A stretch of 64,000 bases of DNA. Source: Jejuia algarum. Its GTDB lineage: Bacteria > Bacteroidota > Bacteroidia > Flavobacteriales > Flavobacteriaceae. Both the position numbers and the translations under genes were made by a program. The notes beneath the pieces were generated by a model, which searched no databases, was not told the origin of the DNA, and saw only the letters and a program-made list of their open reading frames with translations. Below, one piece after another: positions 27,825-37,323 of this stretch (position 1 is the stretch's first letter; each line of letters begins with the position of its first letter). Where the stretch lies: positions 1 to 64,000 of the forward strand of contig CANMAQ010000009.1 of assembly GCA_947495775.1 (NCBI GenBank). Direction: 5' to 3'.

Positions 27825-30194
27825 ATGTCATACATGTATAGCGTAGCACACCTAAAGGCGTTTATAAAACGACACAACATTAAACTATCTAGTGCTGTCA
27901 TTTTAATACTGCTGTATTATTTTTGTTTGCCGCAACAGCTATTTACGGCGCCAACAGCTACAGTTATCACCAGTGAAAACAACGCATTATTAGGGGCACA
28001 AATTGCAAAAGATGGCCAATGGCGCTTTCCTTATAACGCTGCTACACCCGATAAATTCAAGCAATGTATCCTGTTATTTGAAGATGAATACTTCTACAAC
28101 CACCCTGGGTTTAACCCCGTAGCCATATACAAAGCGTTTAGAGACAATTTAAAATCCAACACCAAAAAGCGTGGCGCAAGTACACTAACACAACAAGTCA
28201 TCAGGTTGTCTCGACAAGGCAAAAGACGGACTTACTTAGAAAAAGTAAAAGAGCTTATCTTTGCCACACGTCTCGAGTTAAGAACCACAAAAGACCATAT
28301 TCTCGCCTATTATTCCAGCTACGCACCTTTTGGAGGCAATGTGGTAGGCTTAGACGCCGCATCGTGGCGCTATTTTAACAGAAACGCCAGCGATTTATCG
28401 TGGGCAGAGAGTGCAACCTTGGCCGTTTTACCAAATGCACCCCGTTTAATTTATCCTGGAAAACGTCAAAAACACTTATTACAAAAACGCAACGCGCTCT
28501 TGCAAAAATTACTACGGCGTGGCGTTATAGACACACTAACCTACAACCTATCACTTGCGGAAACCTTACCACAAAAACCGTATCCGCTTCCTCAAATAGC
28601 ACCGCATTTATTACAACATATCTCTAAAACAGCGTATGGTAAACAGGTTCATACCAGCATTAAAAAACCTCTACAAAACCAAATAAACCGTATTGTAGCT
28701 ACGCATTACAAGCATCTAAGTCAAAACGAAATTTATAATGCTGCCGTGCTAGTTTTAGATGTCCATACGCGAAAAGTATTGAGCTATGTGGGCAATACAC
28801 CAACAGATAAAGCCCATCAAAAAAACGTAAATGTTATCGACAAGCCGAGGAGTACGGGGAGCGTCTTAAAACCATTTTTATATGCTGCGATGCTAGACAG
28901 TGGCGATTTATTACCCCATATGCTAGTTGCCGATATTCCCACACAATACGGAAACTACAATCCTGAGAACTACGATAAAACGTATGAAGGTGCAGTACCT
29001 GCTAGTAGAGCCCTCTCCAAATCTTTAAACGTTCCTGCCGTGCGAATGCTTAAAGCATTCGGCTTAGAACGGTTTCATCATTATTTAAAACAACTGCAAT
29101 TAAAAGACATCACTTACAACGCCAACCACTATGGGCTATCTTTAATTCTAGGCGGTGCAGAAAGTAATCTTTGGGACTTATGTAAAAGTTATGCCGCATT
29201 ATCTGGAACCTTAAATCATTTTTCTGAATCCTCTAGCAGGTATTTTGAAAACGAATTTTGTGAGCCTTCTTTTTTAGCTTCGGAAGCTATTGATTTTGGT
29301 GCTCAAACTTCAGAAAAAACACTATTTGATGCAGCTTCAATCTATTTAACCTATGAAAGTCTAAAAAATGTAAACCGTCCTGAAAGTGAAGATAACTGGG
29401 CATTTTTTGACAGTTCGAAACAAATTGCATGGAAAACAGGTACTAGTTTTGGCTATAGAGATGCTTGGGCTATTGGCACAACTAAAGATTATGTGGTAGG
29501 TGTTTGGGTTGGAAATGCAGACGGAGAAGGACGTCCTGGACTGGTAGGTGTGCAAGCTGCTGCCCCACTACTTTTTGATGTTTTTGACAAATTGCCCCGT
29601 AGCGATTGGTTTGCAAAACCATTTGATGAGATGCAAAACATAAGCATCTGTTCGCAAAGTGGATACCGCGCTGCGCCAGATTGCACAACAACGCAACAAA
29701 ACTTTGTACCAACCAGTGGTTTAAAAACCAAAGCCTGTCCTTACCATACACTCATACATTTAGACCCTACAGAGACATACCAAGTCAACACTTCTTGCGA
29801 GGATCTCTCTAAAATTACACATAAACCTTGGTTTGTTCTGCCTCCCATTATGGCACATTATTACCAGACTAAAAATCCGTTTTACAAAGCATTACCAAAA
29901 TTTAGAACAGATTGCTTAGGAGATCACGCGATGGCAATGGCATGGATCTATCCAAAAGCAAATACCGTTATTTTTTTACCTAAAGATTTCGATGGTACAA
30001 CCAACGAACTCATCTTAAAATTAGCCCATTCTAAACCAGACAGTACCGTATTCTGGTATATGGATGCGACTTATATAACAGCCACTAAAAACATTCACGA
30101 ACTGGCTGTGTTACCAAAGCTTGGGACACACAGGCTTACTGCTGTCGATGCGTATGGAAATGAAACCAGCTGTACCTTTAGCATTACAAAATAA
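27825..30194 (+). CDS. pbpC: Penicillin-binding protein 1C
   Basis: 789 residues. One N-terminal membrane anchor (about 20-36) is followed by the glycosyltransferase domain (catalytic Glu in LFEDEYFYNHPGFNP, then RGASTLTQQVIRLSR). The transpeptidase domain has SxxK as Ser346-V-L-K349, SLN in SKSLNVPAVR, and KTG at 537-539. A C-terminal BiPBP_C-type beta domain ends the protein. It polymerises and could cross-link peptidoglycan in the periplasm. The gene is 53 bp downstream of the antiporter gene and convergent with the EEP phosphatase gene, with only 12 bp between stops. Confidence 0.95.
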   Translation: MSYMYSVAHLKAFIKRHNIKLSSAVILILLYYFCLPQQLFTAPTATVITSENNALLGAQIAKDGQWRFPYNAATPDKFKQCILLFEDEYFYNHPGFNPVAIYKAFRDNLKSNTKKRGASTLTQQVIRLSRQGKRRTYLEKVKELIFATRLELRTTKDHILAYYSSYAPFGGNVVGLDAASWRYFNRNASDLSWAESATLAVLPNAPRLIYPGKRQKHLLQKRNALLQKLLRRGVIDTLTYNLSLAETLPQKPYPLPQIAPHLLQHISKTAYGKQVHTSIKKPLQNQINRIVATHYKHLSQNEIYNAAVLVLDVHTRKVLSYVGNTPTDKAHQKNVNVIDKPRSTGSVLKPFLYAAMLDSGDLLPHMLVADIPTQYGNYNPENYDKTYEGAVPASRALSKSLNVPAVRMLKAFGLERFHHYLKQLQLKDITYNANHYGLSLILGGAESNLWDLCKSYAALSGTLNHFSESSSRYFENEFCEPSFLASEAIDFGAQTSEKTLFDAASIYLTYESLKNVNRPESEDNWAFFDSSKQIAWKTGTSFGYRDAWAIGTTKDYVVGVWVGNADGEGRPGLVGVQAAAPLLFDVFDKLPRSDWFAKPFDEMQNISICSQSGYRAAPDCTTTQQNFVPTSGLKTKACPYHTLIHLDPTETYQVNTSCEDLSKITHKPWFVLPPIMAHYYQTKNPFYKALPKFRTDCLGDHAMAMAWIYPKANTVIFLPKDFDGTTNELILKLAHSKPDSTVFWYMDATYITATKNIHELAVLPKLGTHRLTAVDAYGNETSCTFSITK

Positions 30195-30206
30195 AACAGA
30201 CAACGG

Positions 30207-31082
30207 CTACTCTAATACCATTTTAAGCATCGCATGATCTGATTTCAAGGTGTGTTGTTTTGTAACCTGTTTAAGTTTTACATCTTGTGACAGCCATATA
30301 TGGTCTAAAGATAGTATGGGCAAACCATAGCACCAGGTCTCCTTTAAACCAAAGCCTTTTTCACTAAAAGCATGCTTAAAATTAGACTTTATAGGTGCTA
30401 ACAACAACGACTCATACGGCACATTAAAATCGCCAAGTACCACCGTATTGGCTTCTGGAAGAAGCGCAGCACTCACAACATCCAATTCCCATGCCCTAGG
30501 CACATCAATACTACCAGAGACATCTACAGCATAAAAATTAAACCCTCGTGTTTTAAAATTAATAACGGCAGACTGGTATTTAGACCTTGTAATCCTTTTG
30601 AGATCTATAGGCGTTTTAGAAAAAATACCTATGTTTTGAATGCTATCCAAATACACATCATATTCTGGATAAAGGCCCTTTAGAGCCGCAGTAGTCTTGG
30701 GCGTGTATTCTACAAGAACGGCAACATCGGGGATGCCGTCGTACATAGCGAAAGCTGCTTTAAAATCGAAAGCATTAGAAGCGTTCCAAAATAACACATT
30801 AACATCTGTGGCGGCCTGCGGTTTTGGGACATGCCATTTTAAACTACCCATGAGCCAAACCACACTTAATAGGGCAACGCCTAAAAAGGCATACCGCCTT
30901 AACGATTTAGCTACAGCAAATGCCCCTAAAAAAAATCCACCAATACCTACTGGCAAAGGCAATGCATAAAACCACAAAGAGGTCTTATAGCTCGAATCTT
31001 TAATGATAAAGTGCAGGCCTACGAAAGCTATAAATAGCAACAAATAACCAACGCTAAATATGTATCTAAATTTACGTAACAC
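30207..31082 (-). CDS. Membrane-anchored endonuclease/exonuclease/phosphatase (EEP) family protein
   Basis: 291 residues. Three N-terminal hydrophobic segments (about 10-27, 38-58, 68-84) precede an EEP catalytic domain with NASNAFD, VLVEYTP, VVLGDFNVPYES, LSLDHIWLS and a terminal SDHAMLK. These are the Mg2+-binding and catalytic residues of the DNase I/phosphatase fold. The start is GTG at 31082; it overlaps the TAG stop of the upstream gene by one base (TAGTG), which supports this start and translational coupling. Substrate unknown: DNA, phospholipid or phosphoester are all possible. Confidence 0.88.
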   Translation of the reverse strand: MLRKFRYIFSVGYLLLFIAFVGLHFIIKDSSYKTSLWFYALPLPVGIGGFFLGAFAVAKSLRRYAFLGVALLSVVWLMGSLKWHVPKPQAATDVNVLFWNASNAFDFKAAFAMYDGIPDVAVLVEYTPKTTAALKGLYPEYDVYLDSIQNIGIFSKTPIDLKRITRSKYQSAVINFKTRGFNFYAVDVSGSIDVPRAWELDVVSAALLPEANTVVLGDFNVPYESLLLAPIKSNFKHAFSEKGFGLKETWCYGLPILSLDHIWLSQDVKLKQVTKQHTLKSDHAMLKMVLE

Positions 31083-31642
31083 TAGTGTAGAGAAGCGCCT
31101 TTTTTAGCCCACAAGGGATGCACTTCTATCTCAAAATGCCCTGCTTTTACCATGGGATCTAACCGCGCTAAGCTATCGGCCATTTTTAGATGTGGTACGT
31201 TATAAATAGCCACACCTTGAATGTCGCCTTGTCCCTCAAAAGAACCCGATAGGTCTGCATAACCTAAAGTTTGCATCTCTTTTAAATACACTTCATGTTG
31301 CTGCTGTAAATTTGCGATCTCTTCTTCGTTTTGCCCTCTTATAGGTCCATTTTTTAAAAATACCATAAAATACTGCTGCATGATAATGGTATCTTGAGTT
31401 AGGGGGTCTATGCGTTCTAAAATCTTAAAACCATCGGCCATGAGCTCTTCTTTTAGCGCCCGCTTTGATGGTTCCATAACAGATATGTCTTCAACCTGAG
31501 GTATATTAGCATTTACCGAATCCTGAGGCAAGACCTCTGCACTTTCGGTAACCGTCTCTACAGGAGGTACTTCTGGTTTTATTTGCTCTTTACAAGACTG
31601 TAAAAGTCCTACGAATATAATTACTAATGCGATGCGTCTCAT
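31082..31642 (-). CDS. YciI-like lipoprotein
   Basis: 186 residues from the ATG at 31642. That start overlaps the upstream CYTH stop as ATGA, so it is preferred over the GTG three codons earlier. A lipoprotein signal ends at FVGLLQSC. A low-complexity P/E/V-rich linker follows (about 20-60), then a YciI/ferredoxin-like domain (YFMVFLKNGP, QQHEVYLKEMQTLGYADLSG, GHFEIEVHPL). In YciI proteins the conserved His and Asp suggest enzymatic activity, but the reaction is mostly unknown. Here the domain is exported and lipid-anchored, which is unusual. Confidence 0.8.
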   Translation of the reverse strand: MRRIALVIIFVGLLQSCKEQIKPEVPPVETVTESAEVLPQDSVNANIPQVEDISVMEPSKRALKEELMADGFKILERIDPLTQDTIIMQQYFMVFLKNGPIRGQNEEEIANLQQQHEVYLKEMQTLGYADLSGSFEGQGDIQGVAIYNVPHLKMADSLARLDPMVKAGHFEIEVHPLWAKKGASLH

Positions 31643-32112
31643 GAGTTCCACGTATTATAAGGTGCTTTACTTAATTGCGAATTGTAATATTTTACTTGAC
31701 CCGTTACTTCTTCTCCTAGCCATACTGGGGTCTCAAATTGTTCCTCTGTACTGTTTAATTCTACCTCTGCAACCACCAAACCTGCATTGGCTCCTAAAAA
31801 CTCATCAACCTCAAAAACATGAGTGCCTACCTTTACCTCATAACGTATTTTGTCTATACGCGTTGGCATACATAATTCTAAAAGCTGTTCGGCCTCATCC
31901 TTAGGGATCTTTTTTTCCCACTCAAAACGACTTAAACCATCTGCCGTAGACTTTCCTTTTACTGTTATAAAACCTTCATCGCCTTTTAATCTTACACGTA
32001 CGGTACGTGCTTTATCTGTGCTTAAAAACCCTTGCACCAAACGTGTTTTAGTTAAGGCCTCGTCTTTAAAAGCATGTGATGTGGTAAGGAATTTGCGTTC
32101 TATCTCTATCAA
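31639..32112 (-). CDS. CYTH domain protein (triphosphate tunnel metalloenzyme)
   Basis: 157 residues, opening with MIEIERKFL, the E-x-E-x-K metal-binding signature of the CYTH/TTM superfamily. Further conserved strands are RTVRVRLKGDEGFITVKG, RFEWEKKIP, IDKIRYEV and FEVDEFLG. Bacterial members are often inorganic triphosphatases; adenylate cyclase activity is less likely for this short form. The gene overlaps the next gene by 4 bp and starts 2 bp after the DUF2238 stop. Confidence 0.92.
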   Translation of the reverse strand: MIEIERKFLTTSHAFKDEALTKTRLVQGFLSTDKARTVRVRLKGDEGFITVKGKSTADGLSRFEWEKKIPKDEAEQLLELCMPTRIDKIRYEVKVGTHVFEVDEFLGANAGLVVAEVELNSTEEQFETPVWLGEEVTGQVKYYNSQLSKAPYNTWNS

Positions 32113-32114
32113 AA

Positions 32115-32717
32115 CTATATCTTTTTTAAATGTGTATCGTGAATTTTACTAAGCGTCAATAAAGCAATAATAGCACCAATGGTAGCATATAACATATCCG
32201 ATTGGGTATCCCAGATATAACCTTGGGTGCCTAAAAAAGCGTCACCGCCCTCTCCTGTGCTTAGGGAAACGCCCCACTCTATAAATTCGTAAGTAGCACT
32301 AATGGCCAATGCGATACATACGATAATAAAATGCAACCAATTTCGCTGTGCGACCACTGCTTTACGAAGCAGTAACTCTCTTGTAAGTACCGCTGGCACG
32401 AACCCTTGAGCAAAATGCCCTAATTTATCATAATTATTTCTGCGCTGTTCAAAAACCTCTTGTATCCAATCAAACAAGGGCACTTCCGCATAGGTGTAAT
32501 GCCCTCCTACGATAAGAATAACAGCATGTAAAAAAATTAACGTATAACTAAGGTTTGTAAACCGAAACGTTTTAAACGTTACGCTTAAAACCAACAGCCC
32601 AATAAGCACTGGTAAAACTTCTAAAAACCACGTAAAGCGTTCTAGAGGTGCAATCCCAGACCAGATAAAAAGCAGGCTAATAGCAATACAATAGGTGTAA
32701 ATTAGTTTCATATACAA
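32115..32717 (-). CDS. DUF2238 (YjdF-like) integral membrane protein
   Basis: 200 residues with about five or six membrane segments. The family core is present: YDKLGHFAQGFVPAVLTREL and ISATYEFIEWGVS, ending GTQGYIWDTQSDMLYATIGA, with conserved His, Glu and Asp facing the membrane. Function in the family is unknown. It is the promoter-proximal gene of a four-gene minus-strand cluster. Met3 at 32711 is a possible alternative start because the -7 element is very close to Met1. Confidence 0.88.
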   Translation of the reverse strand: MYMKLIYTYCIAISLLFIWSGIAPLERFTWFLEVLPVLIGLLVLSVTFKTFRFTNLSYTLIFLHAVILIVGGHYTYAEVPLFDWIQEVFEQRRNNYDKLGHFAQGFVPAVLTRELLLRKAVVAQRNWLHFIIVCIALAISATYEFIEWGVSLSTGEGGDAFLGTQGYIWDTQSDMLYATIGAIIALLTLSKIHDTHLKKI

Positions 32718-32730
32718 GACTTATCTCTAT

Positions 32731-32749
32731 CAAAGATATCTTATTTTTG
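32731..32749. promoter_or_regulatory. Back-to-back -7 elements for DUF2238 cluster (-) and dinB (+)
   Basis: On the minus strand 32731-32738 reads TATCTTTG. On the plus strand 32742-32749 reads TATTTTTG. Both match TAnnTTTG and they are only 3 bp apart. Both transcripts would have very short leaders, and the two promoters probably compete. No clear LexA-like palindrome is seen around dinB. Confidence 0.55.
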
Positions 32750-32768
32750 AGAGATAGAACAATTACAA

Positions 32769-33869
32769 ATGTCTATAGACCTCCCTATACGAAAAATTAT
32801 TCATGTTGATATGGATGCCTTTTATGCCTCTGTAGCGCAATTAGACCAGCCAGAACTTAAAGGCAAAGCCATTGCGGTAGGTGGTGGTGGCAAACGCGGA
32901 GTGATAAGTGCTGCCAGTTACGAGGCTAGAAAATTTGGTATTAAAAGCGCTATGTCGGGTAGCCTTGCTATAAAACTATGTCCGCACTTAATTTTTGTAA
33001 AGACAGATTTTGAGCGTTACAAAGCCATCTCACAACGCATACGTCATATTTTTTACGATTATACCGATTTGGTAGAACCGCTGTCTCTAGATGAAGCTTA
33101 CTTAGATGTAACCACAAACAAAAAAGGCCATCCCAGCGCCTCTTTAATAGCTAAAGAAATAAGGGCGCGCATTTATAACGATATCGGCTTAACAGCCTCT
33201 GCGGGTATTTCTATCAATAAATTTATTGCTAAAGTGGCGAGTGACTATAATAAACCTAATGGGCAAAAAACAGTAAACCCCGAAGAGGTGATTCCTTTTT
33301 TAGAAGCCTTAGATATTCGAAAATTCTATGGTGTAGGCAAAGTCACTGCCGAAAAAATGTACCAAAAAGGGATTTTCACGGGTTTAGACTTAAAGCAAAA
33401 GTCTATAGACTATTTAAGCGAACATTTTGGAAAATCTGGCCGCTACTATTACCATGTTGTACGAGGCATCCACACAAGCGAAGTTAAACCTCATCGCACT
33501 AGAAAGAGCCTAGCCGCAGAACGCACCTTTAGCGAAAATTTAGCCTCTGAAATTTTTATGCTTGAAAAACTAGAGCATATCGCGGAAGAGGTCGCGAAGC
33601 GCTTATTAAGACATAAGGTCGCAGGAAAAACAATAACGCTAAAAATTAAGTATAGTGATTTCACTTTACAAACCAGAAGTAAAACACTTCCCTACTATCT
33701 AAGCGATAAGAGTATGATTTTAGAAACGGCTAAAGACTTGTTATATCAAGAAAAATTAAATAATTCGGTACGTTTACTAGGCATTTCGCTATCGAACCTC
33801 AATACAGAACAGAAAGATAAACCCCTACCCCAAAAAACGGTAAGTGCACAACTTAAATTTGGATTTTAA
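32769..33869 (+). CDS. dinB: DNA polymerase IV
   Basis: 366 residues, normal length for Y-family polymerase. Palm carboxylates are Asp14 in IHVDMDAFYAS and Asp108/Glu109 in SLDEAYLDV. The helix-hairpin-helix zone (FYGVGKVTAEKMYQKGIFTG) and the little-finger region (RKSLAAERTFSENL, LKIKYSDFTLQTRS) follow. It performs translesion synthesis in the cytoplasm. The last ~51 codons are copied downstream at 36651-36799 by a tandem duplication. Confidence 0.96.
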   Translation: MSIDLPIRKIIHVDMDAFYASVAQLDQPELKGKAIAVGGGGKRGVISAASYEARKFGIKSAMSGSLAIKLCPHLIFVKTDFERYKAISQRIRHIFYDYTDLVEPLSLDEAYLDVTTNKKGHPSASLIAKEIRARIYNDIGLTASAGISINKFIAKVASDYNKPNGQKTVNPEEVIPFLEALDIRKFYGVGKVTAEKMYQKGIFTGLDLKQKSIDYLSEHFGKSGRYYYHVVRGIHTSEVKPHRTRKSLAAERTFSENLASEIFMLEKLEHIAEEVAKRLLRHKVAGKTITLKIKYSDFTLQTRSKTLPYYLSDKSMILETAKDLLYQEKLNNSVRLLGISLSNLNTEQKDKPLPQKTVSAQLKFGF

Positions 33870-34361
33870 TTGGTATGCCCTTCTATGACAGCTTTAGGTT
33901 TAGCGTTTGTAAAACACAGCATGTCCACCTTAATTTTTAAGTATTGCCGCAGTCATGAAGCACTAAAACGATTTGAAAGTTTCTCATCCACCCCCTCTCA
34001 GATTTGTACTTTAAAGACGCATTTAGGAGTCATTTTCTAAAATTATTAAAGCATTTACCGCTCAAATATTGGCATATTTATGTCTTATATTACCTTATTT
34101 TTATTCTATTTTATCTTAAGAAATTTCAAAATTTAACATTTTATATCAGACTTTAACATTTAAGCACATCATTTCATTTCATTTTTATTAGGGGTTATAC
34201 CTTGTTAAAGAAAACAAAATTCACGTACTTAAACCCACTTATAACGTCTTTTGTCTATGTTTTTTGTGAAAATCAAATAATTATATAAGAAAAAACAACT
34301 TTTCAGGACATGTCAGGTGTGTACAAGAAAGTACAGGATAGCTCTTAGATATTTTGAGATG

Positions 34362-34369
34362 TAAATTTG
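34362..34369 (+). promoter_or_regulatory. -7 promoter element of glycosidase paralogue 1
   Basis: TAAATTTG matches TAnnTTTG and lies about 30 bp before the start codon. It is conserved in the second unit at 37289-37296, preceded in both by GTACA..AAAG..ACAGGATA and followed by a shared leader ending in ACTAAAACTAAA. Confidence 0.6.
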
Positions 34370-34398
34370 TTAGCTCATTCAACTAAAACTAAATTATT

Positions 34399-36561
34399 AT
34401 GAAAAACAAATTATCATTAAGTATCCTGCTTTTTCTGCTCTGTTTTGCAGTAAAGGCACAAACCCCACCCACAATTAGGCTATCTGCTAATTTTGCGAAT
34501 TCCAATAACAGCAGAGGCACTCTAACTAACAACATAGATATCTTTAACCGCATACATCCATTTTCTGGATTTGCCAACCCCATTATCAACAACTCGGGAA
34601 TTTGTGTGGTAAGGCCACTTGGAGGTATCGCTAGAAATAATCAAGAAGGCAATAGATTTGCAGACCGATCTCAAGACTCTTACAGATGGAATTCTAGTAC
34701 ACGTCGCTTTGAAACCGATTTTTCAAGATTAATAGCTCAAATTAGAAGGGTTAAAGCCCAGGGGCACGTTATAAGAATGATTGTATTGGATAATCCGTCT
34801 TGGGATTTTCAAAGAAATAGTAACGGTAATTTTCCTGCAGGACAAAACAATTACATCTTAAATTCTTTTGGAAATGCGACACCACCTGTAGACTTTAACG
34901 CTTGGGCTGCACACATAAGAGGCGCCATGAATGCTATTATTGGAGAGCTAGGTACAGCCGAAGCAGCCAGAATACAATATGGTATTGGCCGTGAAATTGG
35001 TACTCGAGGCCATTGGACTGGAACACAAAATGCTTTTTTTAGATTTTACGAACGCTCTGTAAACGCAATAAGAACAGTGCTTCCTAACGCACGTGTAGGC
35101 TCACATTTTTTATGGCAATCGTCTAATAACGCATGGGCTAGAGATTTTATTGCGTTTTGTGCAGATAATAATGTTCCCTATAATTTTGTAGGCGTATCGT
35201 ATTATCCATTTTACAATAGAGCTGATAGAACTAATTTTGATCAGGTTTACAGAATGGACTTTGGCGCCATTACAAGTGATCCCAACTGGAATAACAACGC
35301 CAATCTTCAAATACATGAGTTTGCTTTAATAGAAAGACTTACAAATGGAGGAGCTGGTTTTGACTCTCCACCAGAGCCGCATTTAAATTCGTTTTTAGTA
35401 GGTTTAGCACGTATGGCGTGGACAAACAACATCAATGAAATATTTTTATGGGGTACAGGTTCGCAATACACCCATGCTTTCAATGCATTAAGGGGCTTAG
35501 TTAGAAATAGATTGTACACGAATACGCGCTCTGGATCAGCACCAAATAATACTTTTGTAAATGCAACGTTTACCCAAGATGAGAGTAACAACATGTACCA
35601 AGTTATGGCCTATAACTATACCTCTAATCAAACTGTAAATAGTGGTAGAGGAAACCCCGTGAACGTTAATATAAGAGCTACGGTAGATGCGCCTCCGGGA
35701 TCTACGTTTAGATGGCGTACAAGATCGTTTATTCGCGCAACTCAAAACAGCGCAAGTCGCGTTGAGCAATCTAGTTTTAGAACCGGAACAACAACTGGTG
35801 ATGGTCGTAATTCTTTAATATCTTTAACAACTAGAGTACCAGGTTTCTCATGGACTTTATATGAATTTGAAATCACATCTAGAGCTTCTGGTTCTGCAAA
35901 TACTAACGATATAACTGGAACTTGGTTTCGCCTTAGAAATAGATTTACCAATAACTATTTAGATGCTGGTAGTGGTTTTAGTTTAGGTACAGAGGCCTCT
36001 ACATCTGGTTTCGATAAACAGTTTAGATTTGTACGCACTGGTAATTTCTATAATATAGACATTAGACGTGAATCGGGCAATAGCGGGATTCTTCGTGCAC
36101 TAGATGATGGTGGTAGAAACGTTATTGTAACTAATACTGCTTCTAGTTTCAATAACGACATGCAATGGACGGTTGACGTTAACTCAAGTGGCGTGGCTAC
36201 GTTTAGAAATAGAGCGCGAAATGCCTATTTAAGAGATTCTGGCGGAAGAGCAACACATGATGCCACGAATGACACGAACCATACACGATGGACGCTAGAG
36301 CGCGTAGCAAGTGTATCCTCTAAAGATTTGGGTAATTTGGGTAAAATTGACGAAGCAGCATCTCAGCAAGTTTTTGCGTCTCCTAATCCAAGTGAAAACG
36401 GCGTATTCAATTTAAGTCAACCAGAGTCTTGGAGTGTGTCCAATTTAAACGGTCAAATTGTTCTTAATGGACAGGGCACCGTTGTAGATCTTTCTTCAAA
36501 ACAAAGAGGTCTCTATGTTTTGAGAACCTCTTCTAATCATATTATTAAATTAGTGTACTAA
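34399..36561 (+). CDS. T9SS-secreted glycoside-hydrolase-like protein with ricin-type lectin domain (paralogue 1)
   Basis: 720 residues. Signal peptide ends at FAVKAQ. Residues ~25-370 look like a TIM-barrel glycosidase: RPLGGIAR, VLDNPSWDFQ, GIGREIGT with Glu199, FVGVSYYPF, and QIHEFALI with Glu307. Glu199 and Glu307 are 108 residues apart, as expected for acid/base and nucleophile of clan GH-A, but Glu199 is preceded by Arg where Asn is usual. A beta-sandwich (~385-490) and a ricin-type beta-trefoil (~505-640; MQWTV and TRWTLERV) follow. The end is a T9SS type A sorting domain (FASPNPSENGVFNLSQ, then IIKLVY). I cannot name the GH family. Two paralogues lie at 37324 and 46243. Confidence 0.82.
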   Translation: MKNKLSLSILLFLLCFAVKAQTPPTIRLSANFANSNNSRGTLTNNIDIFNRIHPFSGFANPIINNSGICVVRPLGGIARNNQEGNRFADRSQDSYRWNSSTRRFETDFSRLIAQIRRVKAQGHVIRMIVLDNPSWDFQRNSNGNFPAGQNNYILNSFGNATPPVDFNAWAAHIRGAMNAIIGELGTAEAARIQYGIGREIGTRGHWTGTQNAFFRFYERSVNAIRTVLPNARVGSHFLWQSSNNAWARDFIAFCADNNVPYNFVGVSYYPFYNRADRTNFDQVYRMDFGAITSDPNWNNNANLQIHEFALIERLTNGGAGFDSPPEPHLNSFLVGLARMAWTNNINEIFLWGTGSQYTHAFNALRGLVRNRLYTNTRSGSAPNNTFVNATFTQDESNNMYQVMAYNYTSNQTVNSGRGNPVNVNIRATVDAPPGSTFRWRTRSFIRATQNSASRVEQSSFRTGTTTGDGRNSLISLTTRVPGFSWTLYEFEITSRASGSANTNDITGTWFRLRNRFTNNYLDAGSGFSLGTEASTSGFDKQFRFVRTGNFYNIDIRRESGNSGILRALDDGGRNVIVTNTASSFNNDMQWTVDVNSSGVATFRNRARNAYLRDSGGRATHDATNDTNHTRWTLERVASVSSKDLGNLGKIDEAASQQVFASPNPSENGVFNLSQPESWSVSNLNGQIVLNGQGTVVDLSSKQRGLYVLRTSSNHIIKLVY

Positions 36562-36586
36562 TTAATAGTTTATTTCTTTATAATGT

Positions 36587-36618
36587 AAAGAGGTTATCTG
36601 AAAAGATAGCCTCTTTTT
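36587..36618 (+). terminator. Terminator after glycosidase paralogue 1
   Basis: AAAGAGG-TATCT and AGATA-CCTCTTT arms around a GAAA-type loop are followed by T's. It lies 25 bp after the stop codon. Confidence 0.8.
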
Positions 36619-36650
36619 GGGTTATACCCATTTTACAAATGCTTAAAATG

Positions 36651-36799
36651 TGATTTTAGAAACGGCTAAAGCCCTATTATATCAAGAAAAATTAAATAAT
36701 TTGGTACGTTTATTAGGCATTTCGACATCGCAGCTCAATACAGAACAGAAAAACAAACCCATAGCCCTAAAGACAATAAGTACGCAATTTGGATTTTAG
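36651..36799 (+). pseudogene. Duplicated 3' fragment of dinB
   Basis: Reading from GTG at 36650 gives VILETAKALLYQEKLNN, then LVRLLGISTSQLNTEQKNK and ending STQFGF with a TAG stop. This aligns to the last ~51 residues of DinB (MILETAKDLLYQEKLNN onward) with about ten substitutions and a two-codon deletion before the end. There is no start region, so it is a scar of the tandem duplication. The frame is still open, which may reflect recent origin or chance. Confidence 0.9.
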
Positions 36800-37288
36800 T
36801 GGTATGCCCTTCTATTACTGTTTTAGGTTTAGCGTTTGTAAAACACAGCATCTCAACCTTAATTTTAAGTAGTGTCGCAGTCATAAAATTGGTAGGACCT
36901 TCTAAAAACAGCTCATCTATACCTCTCAATTTTGTACTTTAAAGACACATTTAGGAGCCATTTTCTAAAATTATCAAAGCATTTATCGCTTAAAATACCG
37001 ACATATCTATACCCTATATTACCCTGTTTTTATCCTATTTTACCGTTTCCTACTCTAAACTTTAACTTTTCCTATTCAATTTTAACATTTATCTGTCCTA
37101 TTTTACCTCATCTTAATGGCGTTTTATTGTGTTAAAAAAAGCAAGAAGTGCGCATTTAAACTCTTTTTTATTCATTTCATCTATATTTTATTTCAAAAAT
37201 ATTCTTTTTTGTAAGAAAATAAATATTAAACAGGATGCGTCAGGACTGTACAGGAAAGCACAGGATACCCCTTATCCATTTCGAGGTG

Positions 37289-37296
37289 TAAATTTG
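37289..37296 (+). promoter_or_regulatory. -7 promoter element of glycosidase paralogue 2
   Basis: TAAATTTG, in the same context as the element of paralogue 1, 28 bp before the start codon. Its conservation while the spacer around it has diverged supports function. Confidence 0.6.
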
Positions 37297-37323
37297 TCAG
37301 CTCATTAACTAAAACTAAATATT

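Larger units (their letters stand above)
33714..36561 (+). repeat. Tandem duplication, unit 1
   Basis: This unit spans the last ~155 bp of dinB, the 530-bp spacer and the first glycosidase-like gene. It matches 36651-39495 along its whole length. Spacer landmarks shared by both units include TGGTATGCCCTTCTAT, GGTTTAGCGTTTGTAAAACA and CATTTAGGAG. The offset between units is 2925-2936 bp. The 33870-34398 spacer holds no gene; it is AT-rich leader DNA plus the promoter of the next gene. Confidence 0.9.
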
